The notes below the pieces were generated by a model, which did no database searches, was not told the origin of the DNA, and was given only the letters and a program-made list of their open reading frames with translations. From NCBI GenBank assembly GCA_913043025.1, contig CAJWLM010000021.1, positions 1 through 48,836 of the forward strand: a stretch of 48,836 nucleotides of DNA. The letters run 5' to 3'. Made by a program: the position numbers and the translations under genes. Of the stretch, positions 25,642-34,220 are shown one piece after another (position 1 is the stretch's first letter; each line of letters opens with the position of its first letter). This DNA comes from an uncultured Rhodospirillaceae bacterium. GTDB lineage: Bacteria; Pseudomonadota; Alphaproteobacteria; UBA8366.

Positions 25642-28186
25642 TTACCACCTTATTAGGTACAACAATGACTTTAATAGGTTTTTTGCCCGATAATGCCCGC
25701 TGCACGTTTTCATCTGCTAAAGCGCGCGCTTCGGTAAGCTCCTTATCACTATCCCGTGGAATTTCTATCTTGCCTCTCAGACGCCCATTTACTTGAATTG
25801 CGACTACTGCTGTCTCGTCTTCTAAGAGAGTTGGGTCCCATTGAGGCCATTTTGTTTGATACAAACACTTGTCGTTACCCATCCTCTGCCATAGCTCCTC
25901 AGCAATATGAGGAACGATGGGAGATAATAATTGTAGTATCGTATTATAACACTGTGTCCTCATCCAATCAGCATCTTCGGTTTCTACATGAAAATTAGAT
26001 ACGCAATTAGTAAATTCTCTTATTCGTGCTACCGCACGATTAAAATGAAATCTATCGAGATCGTTTGTGACGTTTGCGATGGTCTTATGCATTTCTTTGT
26101 GAAGGGGGCTTAACGAGTCAAAATCTTTGGGTGCAGATCTAGCCGAGAGATCGACTTTGTCTGAAAATCTTTCTATCATACGCCAGATTTTATTTAAAAA
26201 TCGCCAAGAACCCTGAATGCCGGCTTCGGTCCACTCTAAATCCCTATCGGGGGGACTATCGGACAACATATAAAGTCGCGCAGTATCTGCACCGTAAGCA
26301 TTGATGATTTCTGCAGGGTCGACAACGTTTCGCTTTGATTTGCTCATCTTTTCAGAGCGGCCTTTATTTATAATTTCACCAGTCTCTGCATGCTTCCATA
26401 CTTTGTCATCCTGGATGACATCAGAAGGGAAAAGCCAATTGCCAGCGACAGTTTTGTAAGTTTCGTGGCATACCATCCCTTGTGTGAAGAGGCCGGTAAA
26501 CGGTTCCTCGCAACTTATTAAATCTATTTCATTAAGGGCGCGAATAAAAAACCGTGAGTATAGTAAGTGTAGGACAGCATGTTCGACACCCCCAATATAC
26601 TGGTCAACGGGCATCCAGTAATCAGATGCCTCTCGGTCAAAGGGCTGGGCGGTGTGTTGGGGGGAACAATAGCGTGCGTAATACCATGAAGAGTCGAAAA
26701 ATGTATCGCAGGTATCTGTTTCCCGTCGCGCTGGTTGGTTGCATTTAGGGCAGGGCACATGTTTCCAAGTTGGGTGTTTCTCTAGAGGGTTCCCTGGGCC
26801 ATCGAAGGCAACATCTCTGGGCAAAATCACAGGTAAATCCTTGTCTGGAACAGCTACAACACCGCATGAGGAACAATGAATTACTGGAATGGGACAGCCC
26901 CAATACCTCTGCCTAGACACTCCCCAATCACGCAATCGGTAGCTTGTCTCAGCTTGTCCACGACCTAAGGCCGTTAGTTCCTTTGAAACACGTTTGAACG
27001 CCTGCTTTATATCCAGCCCATTAAGAAAATCGGAATTTATTAGAGTTCCGGCCCCCGCATATGCAGCATCACTAATCAGAAAATTATCTTCGGATTTGTC
27101 GACAGGGAGAATCACAGGCGTGACCTCGAGGTCATACTTCAGAGCGAAATCCAAATCGCGTTGGTCGTGTGCTGGGCAACCGAAAATTGCTCCGGTGCCG
27201 TAATCCATTAGAACAAAGTTAGCAATGAAAACTGGGAGGTCTTTGCTTTTCAAGAATGGATGTCGGGCAGTAAGGCCGGTTTCAATACCTATTTTTTCTG
27301 CATTTTCGATAGATGCCTCGCTAGTCCCAACTCGATTACAATCCTCAATGAAAGCTGCAATCTGATTGTCTGTTGAAGAAAGGTCTTGCGCTAACGGATG
27401 GGTCGCAGCTATTGCGCAAAATGAGGCACCGAATAACGTATCCGGCCTCGTAGTAAATACTTCAAGCGAATCGCCATTACTTAAACCGAAATTGACCCGG
27501 ACACCCTCAGATCGACCAATCCAGTTTTCTTGCATAAGACGAACTTTGTCGGGCCATCGATCAAGATGGGCAAGCCCTTCTAACAGAGATTCTGCAAATG
27601 CTGTAGTTTTGAAAAACCACTGATTTAGCAATTTTTTCTCGACAGGAACCCCAGTTCGCCAACCTTTACCGTCGATCACCTGTTCGTTCGCTAAAACAGA
27701 GTTCTCCTCTGGGTCCCAATTAACCCAGCTCTCCTTCCTGTAAGCGAGGCCAGCTTTCATCAAAGTTAGAAACAACCGCTGTCCTTGCTTGTAATACTCA
27801 GGGTCGCAAGTGGTGACTTCCCGGGACCAATCGATAGAAAGTCCCATTTGTTTTAGTTGCTGTCGCATAGCCGCGATATTTTCACGCGTCCAATCTGCTG
27901 GGTGAACGTTATTTTCGAACGCGGCGTTTTCTGCGGGCAAACCAAATGCATCCCAGCCCATGGGGTGTAATACATTAAAACCACGGGATCTTTTGTAACG
28001 TGCTACCACGTCACCAAGAGTATAATTGCGAACATGACCCATGTGTATGCGGCCAGATGGATAAGGAAACATCTCCATCACATAATACTTTGCACGGGTA
28101 TGATCTTCGTTCACATCGAAGCATTTGTTTTCGGTCCAAATGCGTTGCCACTTTTCTTCCGTGATTTTGAAGTTATAGCGGCTCAT
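25628..28186 (-). CDS. leuS: Leucyl-tRNA synthetase LeuS
   Basis: LeuS charges tRNA-Leu. The HIGH signature is [11 protein letters not shown] at residues about 41-51, and KMSKS is at about residue 612 within [14 protein letters not shown]. The CP1 editing domain is intact ([12 protein letters not shown] and [17 protein letters not shown]). The two zinc-like CxxC pairs in HCSSCG and PCPKCNQ are present. I set the start at the ATG at 28186 ([14 protein letters not shown]), with AGGTGA just upstream, rather than 28195. The length of 852 is normal. Confidence 0.97.
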   Translation of the reverse strand: MSRYNFKITEEKWQRIWTENKCFDVNEDHTRAKYYVMEMFPYPSGRIHMGHVRNYTLGDVVARYKRSRGFNVLHPMGWDAFGLPAENAAFENNVHPADWTRENIAAMRQQLKQMGLSIDWSREVTTCDPEYYKQGQRLFLTLMKAGLAYRKESWVNWDPEENSVLANEQVIDGKGWRTGVPVEKKLLNQWFFKTTAFAESLLEGLAHLDRWPDKVRLMQENWIGRSEGVRVNFGLSNGDSLEVFTTRPDTLFGASFCAIAATHPLAQDLSSTDNQIAAFIEDCNRVGTSEASIENAEKIGIETGLTARHPFLKSKDLPVFIANFVLMDYGTGAIFGCPAHDQRDLDFALKYDLEVTPVILPVDKSEDNFLISDAAYAGAGTLINSDFLNGLDIKQAFKRVSKELTALGRGQAETSYRLRDWGVSRQRYWGCPIPVIHCSSCGVVAVPDKDLPVILPRDVAFDGPGNPLEKHPTWKHVPCPKCNQPARRETDTCDTFFDSSWYYARYCSPQHTAQPFDREASDYWMPVDQYIGGVEHAVLHLLYSRFFIRALNEIDLISCEEPFTGLFTQGMVCHETYKTVAGNWLFPSDVIQDDKVWKHAETGEIINKGRSEKMSKSKRNVVDPAEIINAYGADTARLYMLSDSPPDRDLEWTEAGIQGSWRFLNKIWRMIERFSDKVDLSARSAPKDFDSLSPLHKEMHKTIANVTNDLDRFHFNRAVARIREFTNCVSNFHVETEDADWMRTQCYNTILQLLSPIVPHIAEELWQRMGNDKCLYQTKWPQWDPTLLEDETAVVAIQVNGRLRGKIEIPRDSDKELTEARALADENVQRALSGKKPIKVIVVPNKVVNVVI

Positions 28187-28270
28187 TAGTTTCACCTATG
28201 CGGAGCATTTTAAATTTCAATTCGGTCTTAGGACAGAATGAGCTTGTGGTACCAGGTGCTTTGAATTTGA

Positions 28271-28783
28271 TTATTGACCTAGCTTAATACGCATTTGCCG
28301 AGCTCGTTTTAAAATTGCATTCTCAAGATCTGTACCAGTTTTTTGGTTAACTTTTGCTTCGATCCAACGTTCCCCCGGTGTTCGCCTCTGGCGAAAAACG
28401 GTGACCCGTAAACCATCGGCACGCAGCGCCTTGTCCAGAATATAAATATTCACTTTAAAACGTTCCCCCGGAGACTCAGGGGGAGTATACCATTCAGTAA
28501 TAATAACACCACCGAATGGATCGGCAGTATTGAGTGGTAGGAAAGAAATTGTATCAAGCGATGCTCGCCACAAATAACCATTAACTGAAATTGACGAGGC
28601 TTCGGACCCAGTCCCCTCACTTGTCCCAAATACCGCCTCAATCACTCCACCGTTTTTGTTTCTATCACCGCCAGCTGCTTGCAGTGGTTCAGATTCCCTG
28701 GTGCTAGTACCGTTATTATCCCCAGAGCAAGAACTCAGAAGCAAGACAATGAAAAACAAATTTACTATGTTATATTTTTTCAT
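28271..28783 (-). CDS. DUF3576 lipoprotein
   Basis: The 170-residue protein has a lipoprotein signal IVNLFFIVLLLSSCSGD with lipobox LSSC. The mature part has NGYLWRASLDTISFLPLNTADPFGGVIITEW, the conserved DUF3576 core, then a basic region. DUF3576 genes typically sit directly upstream of leuS in alphaproteobacteria, as here (84 bases to leuS). The function is unknown; the linkage to lptE and holA suggests a place in the envelope, but that is inference. Confidence 0.87.
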   Translation of the reverse strand: MKKYNIVNLFFIVLLLSSCSGDNNGTSTRESEPLQAAGGDRNKNGGVIEAVFGTSEGTGSEASSISVNGYLWRASLDTISFLPLNTADPFGGVIITEWYTPPESPGERFKVNIYILDKALRADGLRVTVFRQRRTPGERWIEAKVNQKTGTDLENAILKRARQMRIKLGQ

Positions 28784-28890
28784 AATGTCTATATGCAGGA
28801 AAAAAGGTTCTTAAATCTATAAAATTTTGAACCGACGCGGAAATCTTTTAGTCTCAGTAACACATTTTGCGGTTTTCTTTGGAGATTGCC

Positions 28891-29565
28891 ATGAGCCAAG
28901 CTGAAAAAGTTCGTGCTAATTATCAGCATGTTAAGCAGACCATAGAAAAAGCGGCAACTAAAGCCCAACGTAGGTTAAGTTCCGTCGAATTAATAGCCAT
29001 CGGAAAGACCTTCGGTGCGGATAGGGTGGAGCCCCTATTGCATGCAGGTCACAGGTGTTTCGGCGAGAACCGGGTGCAAGAGGCGGAATCAAAATGGCCG
29101 GCTATTAGGAAATCTTTTCGCGGGGTTGAGCTGCATTTGATCGGAGGGCTTCAAACTAATAAGGTTAAAGCCGCAGTTCAGGTTTTTGACGTTATTGAAA
29201 CATTGGATCGACCGCGGCTTGCAAGGGCTTTAGCAAAAGAGATTGCTTTGTCTGGCAAGAAGCTGACTTTTTTTATCCAAGTGAACACCGGAAACGAGCC
29301 ACAGAAGTCAGGAATTTCTCCGAACGAAGCTGATGCGTTTATTTATTTTTGTCGCGATGAGCTTAAATTGTCGGTGTCGGGCCTGATGTGTATACCCCCT
29401 ACAAATGAAGAACCCTCTTTACATTTCGCGTTGCTTCAGAAAATAGCCAAACGAAATGCCCTTGAAAACCTCAGTATGGGCATGAGTTCCGACTATGAAA
29501 TTGCGATACAATTTGGAGCGACGCATGTTCGCGTTGGCTCAGCAATTTTTGGTGAACGCGGCTGA
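28891..29565 (+). CDS. yggS: YggS/PROSC family pyridoxal-phosphate homeostasis protein
   Basis: These PLP-binding proteins keep vitamin B6 and amino-acid pools balanced and have no known catalytic activity. The PLP Lys is in ELIAIGKTFGADRVEPLL, followed by FGENRVQEAESKWPAI, HLIGGLQTNKVKAAV (the usual GxxQxNK motif), and C-terminal LSMGMSSDYEIAIQFGATHVRVGSAIFG. The ATG at 28891 has GGAG 6 bases upstream; a longer frame from 28867 is possible but unsupported. It has 224 residues. It is convergent with the L,D-transpeptidase-fold gene. Confidence 0.95.
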   Translation: MSQAEKVRANYQHVKQTIEKAATKAQRRLSSVELIAIGKTFGADRVEPLLHAGHRCFGENRVQEAESKWPAIRKSFRGVELHLIGGLQTNKVKAAVQVFDVIETLDRPRLARALAKEIALSGKKLTFFIQVNTGNEPQKSGISPNEADAFIYFCRDELKLSVSGLMCIPPTNEEPSLHFALLQKIAKRNALENLSMGMSSDYEIAIQFGATHVRVGSAIFGERG

Positions 29566-29566
29566 A

Positions 29567-29575
29567 GGGGGGGGG
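29567..29575. repeat. G9 homopolymer between convergent genes
   Basis: Nine G residues in a row lie directly after the yggS stop codon (29563-29565) and before the convergent stop codon. Such a tract is prone to length change by slippage and to sequencing error. As it is outside both coding regions, any change here would not alter a protein. Confidence 0.8.
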
Positions 29576-29577
29576 TC

Positions 29578-30075
29578 CTAAGTGGATACGATTAGGCAAT
29601 CGTTAGGCCCAATCAGCTTCAAAACATCTAATAAGTCCTTTTGTAACAACGCAATACAGCCTGCGGTGGGACTGTAATCTGGTTTAGCGCAGTGTAAAAA
29701 AATTGCACTGCCACGGTACGGAATTACCGGCCTATCGTTGTAACCTAAAACGACCACAATGTCGTACACGCTGTCCTTTCGCCACAACTTTTCATAACTT
29801 GCGTTGTAAGGAATTCTTACCGGTCTATTGTAATTCGGGTCAGAGGGTTCATCGCACCAGCCATCCTGAGGGAGTATAAATGACCTGGGCAGTTTCGTTT
29901 TTGGAGGGCTGTGGCGGTCTGAACGGAAAAGTAGGGAGCGAAATACGAATTTGCCTGTCGGCGTTGCACCGTCACCCTCTTTTTTGTTTGTGGTAACCCC
30001 TGCCCGTCCGAGAGCACACCGGTACTGTTTTCCAACCACAAAAAGATTGCCAGAGGACTTTACGAAGACATCCAT
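29578..30075 (-). CDS. L,D-transpeptidase (YkuD) fold protein
   Basis: The 165-residue protein has the YkuD active-site pattern: His in AIFLHCAKPDYSPTAGCIAL and Cys in the same segment with the SPTAGC ending (family HxxxxxxxxxSxGC). GVTTNKKEGDGATPTGKFVF matches the substrate-loop region of the group. I see no signal peptide or membrane segment, unlike classical L,D-transpeptidases, so export is uncertain. The group is widespread in Proteobacteria and its target is not settled: it may crosslink peptidoglycan peptides or act on something else. Confidence 0.87.
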   Translation of the reverse strand: MDVFVKSSGNLFVVGKQYRCALGRAGVTTNKKEGDGATPTGKFVFRSLLFRSDRHSPPKTKLPRSFILPQDGWCDEPSDPNYNRPVRIPYNASYEKLWRKDSVYDIVVVLGYNDRPVIPYRGSAIFLHCAKPDYSPTAGCIALLQKDLLDVLKLIGPNDCLIVST

Positions 30076-30132
30076 ATCAGAAAAATAGAAACGTATTGCA
30101 TATCTCTTATTTCAGACTCCCAAGCGGTCCGT

Positions 30133-31341
30133 TCAGGAACGCTCCTTTTGCCTGTTGCGGACCATATCTTCATATTTATCTAAAGCATCCAACATGATAT
30201 TCGGTAACTCGGTCGCAGCATTTTGGAAATTGCCAGCAGTCAACAGCGATGACGGTCTCTGAATATTACGCCTATGATCGTTTACAAAAATTTCCTTATC
30301 TATGGACGATGGTTTTAACCTTTTGTGGTTATTTTGGACATTGATAGAAGTCTTAGGTGTCGGTTTGCTCTTTGATCGATACTCTCTCACGAGGCTTTCA
30401 GATATAGATGTTGTTGCTAACAGAGATGTTTTGGTTTCTTGAGTCATTGCGCTTCGCAATCGATTGCTCAGATTGGTGGTGTCTGTTGTGTCGCTATTTG
30501 TAGTGGAATTTTGGGAAAGAGGCCGATTCTTCGCCGGGATTTCCCGACTTGGGACTGCTGATCGCGCAGCTAACAAAGCATCGGCTGCTTTGGAGTTCAG
30601 AGATTTTGAGCCAGGTATAACAGGAGCTTTCCCATTCGGTGGTATCATTATACCTCCGAACGCTCGCCCACGCTGGCTTTGCACAGGAACTATCGGAGCA
30701 CCAACGTAATTTTGGACGCGGTTTGGTGTTTCTGTATTGGACAGAACGCTTTTTGGGCTTGAGGCTGCTTGGCCTAGGATGCCCGATGATTTTTCCTGCC
30801 TATCTGAATTTACCGCAGAGGCGAGCTGTGTTGAGCTGGCGGGTTCTCCACCAATGCCAACAAATGCAAGTGCGTGTTCGCCAATATCCTTGCCCGTATC
30901 ATTTTCCAAGACGGCATTAAAGAGTGCACTTGCGAAGCCAGCACCGCCCCCGAATAAAGCCCCACCAGCCAAACGAGAACCGGGTTCTATTTGGTCATCG
31001 GTCAAAGCGCGATAAATAGTTGAAATAACGGGTATATGTTGTAACGGGTTTACAATATCCAGCAAATCACCGAAAGTGAGCCCGTCCTGACCGAATAGAT
31101 CTTTTGACTGATCTTCATTCCATATCTTTTCTGCTTCAGCTCGGGTGACGGTCTCGCCGGCGAATTGGCCTTCGATATCGGCGAAAGGATGATCAACCTC
31201 TTCTTGTTCTGTTTTTGTCAAAGGGGTGCTATTAGCTGTCTCATTGGGGCTGGCCGAATTGCTCTGAACAGATGCGCGATCGTTCACAGAGTAATTCGGT
31301 GATAGATGAGTATTTCCTAACGCGCTCAAATGTGTGTTCAT
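30133..31341 (-). CDS. Conserved hypothetical protein with a Gly-rich central domain
   Basis: I do not recognise a named family. The ATG at 31341 with a strong AGGAGAGG about 10 bases upstream gives 402 residues; reading back to 31593 adds 84 residues that overlap the response-regulator start and is rejected. Residues about 40-170 are ordered-looking: HPFADIEGQFAGETVTRAEA, then LTFGDLLDIVNPLQHIPVIS and a Gly-rich helix GGALFGGGAGFASALFNAV. The rest is rich in Ser, Thr, Asn and Pro and looks disordered, with a basic tail ending in DALDKYEDMVRNRQKERS. No signal peptide. I have a vague memory of similar central domains in Rhodospirillales proteins, with no function assigned. Confidence 0.75.
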   Translation of the reverse strand: MNTHLSALGNTHLSPNYSVNDRASVQSNSASPNETANSTPLTKTEQEEVDHPFADIEGQFAGETVTRAEAEKIWNEDQSKDLFGQDGLTFGDLLDIVNPLQHIPVISTIYRALTDDQIEPGSRLAGGALFGGGAGFASALFNAVLENDTGKDIGEHALAFVGIGGEPASSTQLASAVNSDRQEKSSGILGQAASSPKSVLSNTETPNRVQNYVGAPIVPVQSQRGRAFGGIMIPPNGKAPVIPGSKSLNSKAADALLAARSAVPSREIPAKNRPLSQNSTTNSDTTDTTNLSNRLRSAMTQETKTSLLATTSISESLVREYRSKSKPTPKTSINVQNNHKRLKPSSIDKEIFVNDHRRNIQRPSSLLTAGNFQNAATELPNIMLDALDKYEDMVRNRQKERS

Positions 31342-31580
31342 TCGTCCATCCTCTCCTTTATTATTTATGCAAAAGAGGTGCCAGCTATTTCGAAAAATAC
31401 CGTGGACTTCGGTAGCATATGATGCCCACATAGGGGCATGCGAAATGATAATCCGCCAAGAAAGCCCTGAAGTTGCTATACTTGTAAAAACAAACCAGAT
31501 TATTTTTACAGGAATAGGTTTGTGCAAATTTAGCGGTTTATATATTTTCACGATACACTGCCGAGCTGAGGCAATATAAA
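31342..31580. promoter_or_regulatory. Divergent promoter region between the hypothetical gene and the response regulator
   Basis: The 239-base gap should contain both promoters. Two inverted repeats are visible: ATGCCC at 31422-31427 with GGGCAT at 31434-31439, and ACAAACC at 31490-31496 with GGTTTGT at 31517-31523 (exact 7-bp arms, 20-base spacing). The second lies 58 bases before the regulator's start codon and may be its operator. No sigma-factor motif is clear. Confidence 0.4.
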
Positions 31581-32261
31581 ATGACAGGTACAAAAGTCCT
31601 AATTATTGGGGCAAATACTGCGCTACGAACCTCACTGGAAGAACAACTACAACTTCACGATGAGTTTGTAGCAATTGGAATTAATAGCCTTAAAGATTCT
31701 TTACGAATTATAAAAGAACACCGAATAGATATAATAGTTTGTGATGATCATCTGCCAGAGATGAAGGCCTGTGAAATCTTTGGGTTTTTGCGTCAGAATA
31801 GCTTCAACTTACCCATCATTATGTTGTTTGACTGCGCTGCTGATCCTGTGTTGTTGGAAAAATTTAGTGGTGGTAAGGATAGCTACATAATTAAGCCATT
31901 CAAGCTTAGTTTCCTTATAGAAAAGTTGCGTACAAGTTCCAGACATGAGGCTTTTAATTCGAGTTTAGAAATAGGCCCGTATAAATTTTTGCTTGGGTCA
32001 AATATTTTGACACATAAGATTACCCGGAAGACGGTGCGTCTTACAGAGAAGGAAGCTGCAATCCTTAAGCATCTCCATAGATTTAATGGAAAAGCGGTAG
32101 CTAGGGAAATTTTGCTCGGTGAGGTTTGGGACTATAGCGCCGATGTTACAACGCATACTATCGAGACACATGTATACCGGCTTCGACAAAAAATTGAAGA
32201 AAATCCGTCTTGTGCAAAAATATTGGTGACTGAACCTGGTGGTTACCGATTGATTTTTTAA
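31581..32261 (+). CDS. OmpR-family response regulator with a degenerate receiver
   Basis: The 226-residue protein has an N-terminal receiver (about 1-120) and a C-terminal winged helix (about 130-226) of OmpR type, shown by VRLTEKEAAILKHLHRFNGK, TTHTIETHVYRLRQKIEENP and VTEPGGYRLIF. In the receiver the phosphoacceptor Asp (VCDDHLPEM) and the Lys (YIIKPFKL) are present, but the N-terminal acidic pair that binds Mg2+ is replaced (VLIIGANTALRT instead of ...VEDD/DDD), and the switch Thr/Ser appears to be Phe (IIMLFDC). It may therefore work without classical phosphorylation. No histidine kinase gene is adjacent. Confidence 0.9.
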   Translation: MTGTKVLIIGANTALRTSLEEQLQLHDEFVAIGINSLKDSLRIIKEHRIDIIVCDDHLPEMKACEIFGFLRQNSFNLPIIMLFDCAADPVLLEKFSGGKDSYIIKPFKLSFLIEKLRTSSRHEAFNSSLEIGPYKFLLGSNILTHKITRKTVRLTEKEAAILKHLHRFNGKAVAREILLGEVWDYSADVTTHTIETHVYRLRQKIEENPSCAKILVTEPGGYRLIF

Positions 32262-32362
32262 AAGAATTTTTTCAATATTTTTTTCGTTCTGCAGCTTACA
32301 GATATTAAGAAATTGGGGTAGAGTTTCGAACATAGCGAACCCTAGAACTTTTTGTGTAGGAC

Positions 32363-33205
32363 ATGTCTGACTTCTCTAATTTCCACCTTCGGTTTTGGGG
32401 AGTACGCGGTAGTATCGCTTGTTCCCGTGATCAGGCCTCTCGATACGGTAGCAATACTCCTTGCCTAGAGGTCCGATGTGGAGAGCACTTAATAATATTC
32501 GATGCAGGAACGGGAATAGTTAATCTCGGGAGCGCTTTGTCGTGTAAGGGCCCTGTAGACACACATATTTATCTGAGCCACACACACCTTGACCACATAT
32601 GTGGTTTACCTTTTTTCAAGCCATTGTATAAGGGTAGAAACAAGATTCGACTGTCTGCTGGAAACTTGAAACCTGATTATTCTTTGAAAGAGGTATTAAA
32701 TCAGATGATGGCACCGCCGCTCTTTCCGGTTTCAACAAACATTTTTAAAGCTGATGTAAGTTATCGAGACTTCGTGGCGGGCGAGCCTCATGAGCCGTGG
32801 CCTGGCATACGGGTGTCAACCTGTCCTTTAAATCATCCCAATGGAGCTACAGGTTACCGCCTCGATTATAGAAATAATTCGATCTGTTACGTAACCGATA
32901 CTGAACATCAAGAAGGGATACTTGATACCAACCTCCTTCGGTTCATAGAGGGCGCGGACGTATTTATTTATGACTCTACGTACACCGACCAAGAATATAC
33001 TCGCTTTAAGGGTTTTGGTCATTCCACGTGGCAGGAGGGAATAAAATTGGCTGAGGCGGCGAACGTTAAAAAGCTTGTGATATTTCATCATGACCCCGAA
33101 CACGATGATAAGTTCATGGATCAGGTCGCACGTGACGCTGAAAATGCGCGGCCGGGAACGATTGTTGCTTGCGAGGGAATGACGCTGATAGCCAGCTCGG
33201 ACTAA
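32363..33205 (+). CDS. MBL-fold metallohydrolase
   Basis: The 280-residue protein starts with RFWGVRGSIACSRDQASRYG, a signature of one metallo-beta-lactamase-fold group, and the metal motif is YLSHTHLDHICGLPFF (HxHxDH). Further ligands appear as TCPLNHPNGATGYRL, VTDTEHQEG, IYDSTYTDQEY, and VIFHHDPEHDD. Relatives include phosphodiesterases and response-regulator-associated hydrolases; the substrate cannot be deduced. It lies 101 bases after the regulator and just before the methyltransferase gene; the order suggests co-transcription but is not proof. Confidence 0.9.
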   Translation: MSDFSNFHLRFWGVRGSIACSRDQASRYGSNTPCLEVRCGEHLIIFDAGTGIVNLGSALSCKGPVDTHIYLSHTHLDHICGLPFFKPLYKGRNKIRLSAGNLKPDYSLKEVLNQMMAPPLFPVSTNIFKADVSYRDFVAGEPHEPWPGIRVSTCPLNHPNGATGYRLDYRNNSICYVTDTEHQEGILDTNLLRFIEGADVFIYDSTYTDQEYTRFKGFGHSTWQEGIKLAEAANVKKLVIFHHDPEHDDKFMDQVARDAENARPGTIVACEGMTLIASSD

Positions 33206-33231
33206 TAAATGCCGTCTTTTGTAGGATGCTA

Positions 33232-34086
33232 ATGTCAAAGCAGTTGCGTCGATGGTGGCTCGGCTTAAACACCCTGTTTGGTAGCCAATCCCACGGCTAT
33301 TACATACCTTCTAAAGCTTCTAGGTACGATAGTCGTAACGCGGGAAATCTCAGTTATCAGCATTGGCGAACACGGATAAATGAGGCGGCATCGACGCAAG
33401 TTCAGTGGCTAAAGCTTGCGGATCGTTATGAGCGTGACCTCAGAAAGATTAATGGAACAGGGACAGAGAAAGCAAGATGGACGCAAGATTGGTTTCCACG
33501 CCTTGATGCGGTGATGCTATATTCTATGGTGAGACATTTTAAGCCTAAGCGAATCATTGAGATTGGTGTTGGCCATTCTACGAGGTTCGTGGCTCGGGCG
33601 ATACGTGATGAGGGTATTGAGGTTGTTCACATAGCCATTGACCCAGAACCTAGCAAGGAGATCCCTCAAGCCCCAAATCTGTGCTGGTTTGTAAAGCCGG
33701 TCCAGTGGGCAGGGAAGGAGATTTGGGGGAAAATTGGCCCTCGTGACATTGTGAGTATCGACTCTAGTCACATATTGATGCCTGGCAGCGATGTGGATTT
33801 TCTGTTCAATGAAATTGTGCCATTTCTAGCTGCCGGCGTTATTGTCCATGTCCACGATATTTTCTTACCGGATGATTATCCGTTAGATTGGCATTGGCGT
33901 GGTTACAACGAGCAATGTGCTGTTGCATCCTTTTTGGCGGCCTCGAATGCAGAATTAATGTTTTCAAGTCATTTTGTTTCGCATTATTTGAAAACCACTT
34001 TTTCGTCGACCGAAATTGCTAAACTACCGATTCAGCCACAGGCTCGAGAGTCATCTATATGGTTTCGAATTGCGTCAGGTGAATAA
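33232..34086 (+). CDS. Class I SAM-dependent methyltransferase (Methyltransf_24-like)
   Basis: The SAM-binding core is visible as RIIEIGVGHSTRFVARAIRD around residue 105, with HIAIDPEP as motif II and IVSIDSSHILMPGSDVDFLFNEI, VIVHVHDIFLPDDYPLDWHWRG in the later part. Length is 284 from the ATG at 33232, which has GTAGGA five bases upstream; the ATG at 33226 is a close alternative. The first 60 residues have an alpha-helical, Trp-rich start (RRWWLGLNTLFG). Related enzymes often methylate sugars in glycan clusters, so a link with the neighbouring glycosyltransferase operon is plausible but unproven. Confidence 0.88.
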   Translation: MSKQLRRWWLGLNTLFGSQSHGYYIPSKASRYDSRNAGNLSYQHWRTRINEAASTQVQWLKLADRYERDLRKINGTGTEKARWTQDWFPRLDAVMLYSMVRHFKPKRIIEIGVGHSTRFVARAIRDEGIEVVHIAIDPEPSKEIPQAPNLCWFVKPVQWAGKEIWGKIGPRDIVSIDSSHILMPGSDVDFLFNEIVPFLAAGVIVHVHDIFLPDDYPLDWHWRGYNEQCAVASFLAASNAELMFSSHFVSHYLKTTFSSTEIAKLPIQPQARESSIWFRIASGE

Positions 34087-34148
34087 ATCAATTACCGCTT
34101 ACCCCTAAAACTGATACAGCTCTTAGCCTCTCTGGTGCTATATTGACA

Positions 34149-34170
34149 AATTAGTTTTCTAATTCCTTTT
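34149..34170 (+). terminator. Possible terminator after the methyltransferase gene
   Basis: AATTAG at 34149-34154 and CTAATT at 34159-34164 pair around a TTTT loop, followed by CCTTTT. The stem is weak, but the site is between two convergent genes. Confidence 0.35.
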
Positions 34171-34220
34171 CTGATTTTACGCCGTTCTCATATCGGTTTA
34201 TTACAGGAGGAATGTTGCAT

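Noticed and set aside
31342-31593. N-terminal extension of the 402-residue protein
   Set aside because: It would overlap the regulator's start and lacks a ribosome-binding site, whereas 31341 has a strong one.
33015-33035. CACGTG-containing sequence resembling parS inside the MBL gene
   Set aside because: Only the central CACGTG and few flanking bases match; it lacks the GTTTCAC arms.
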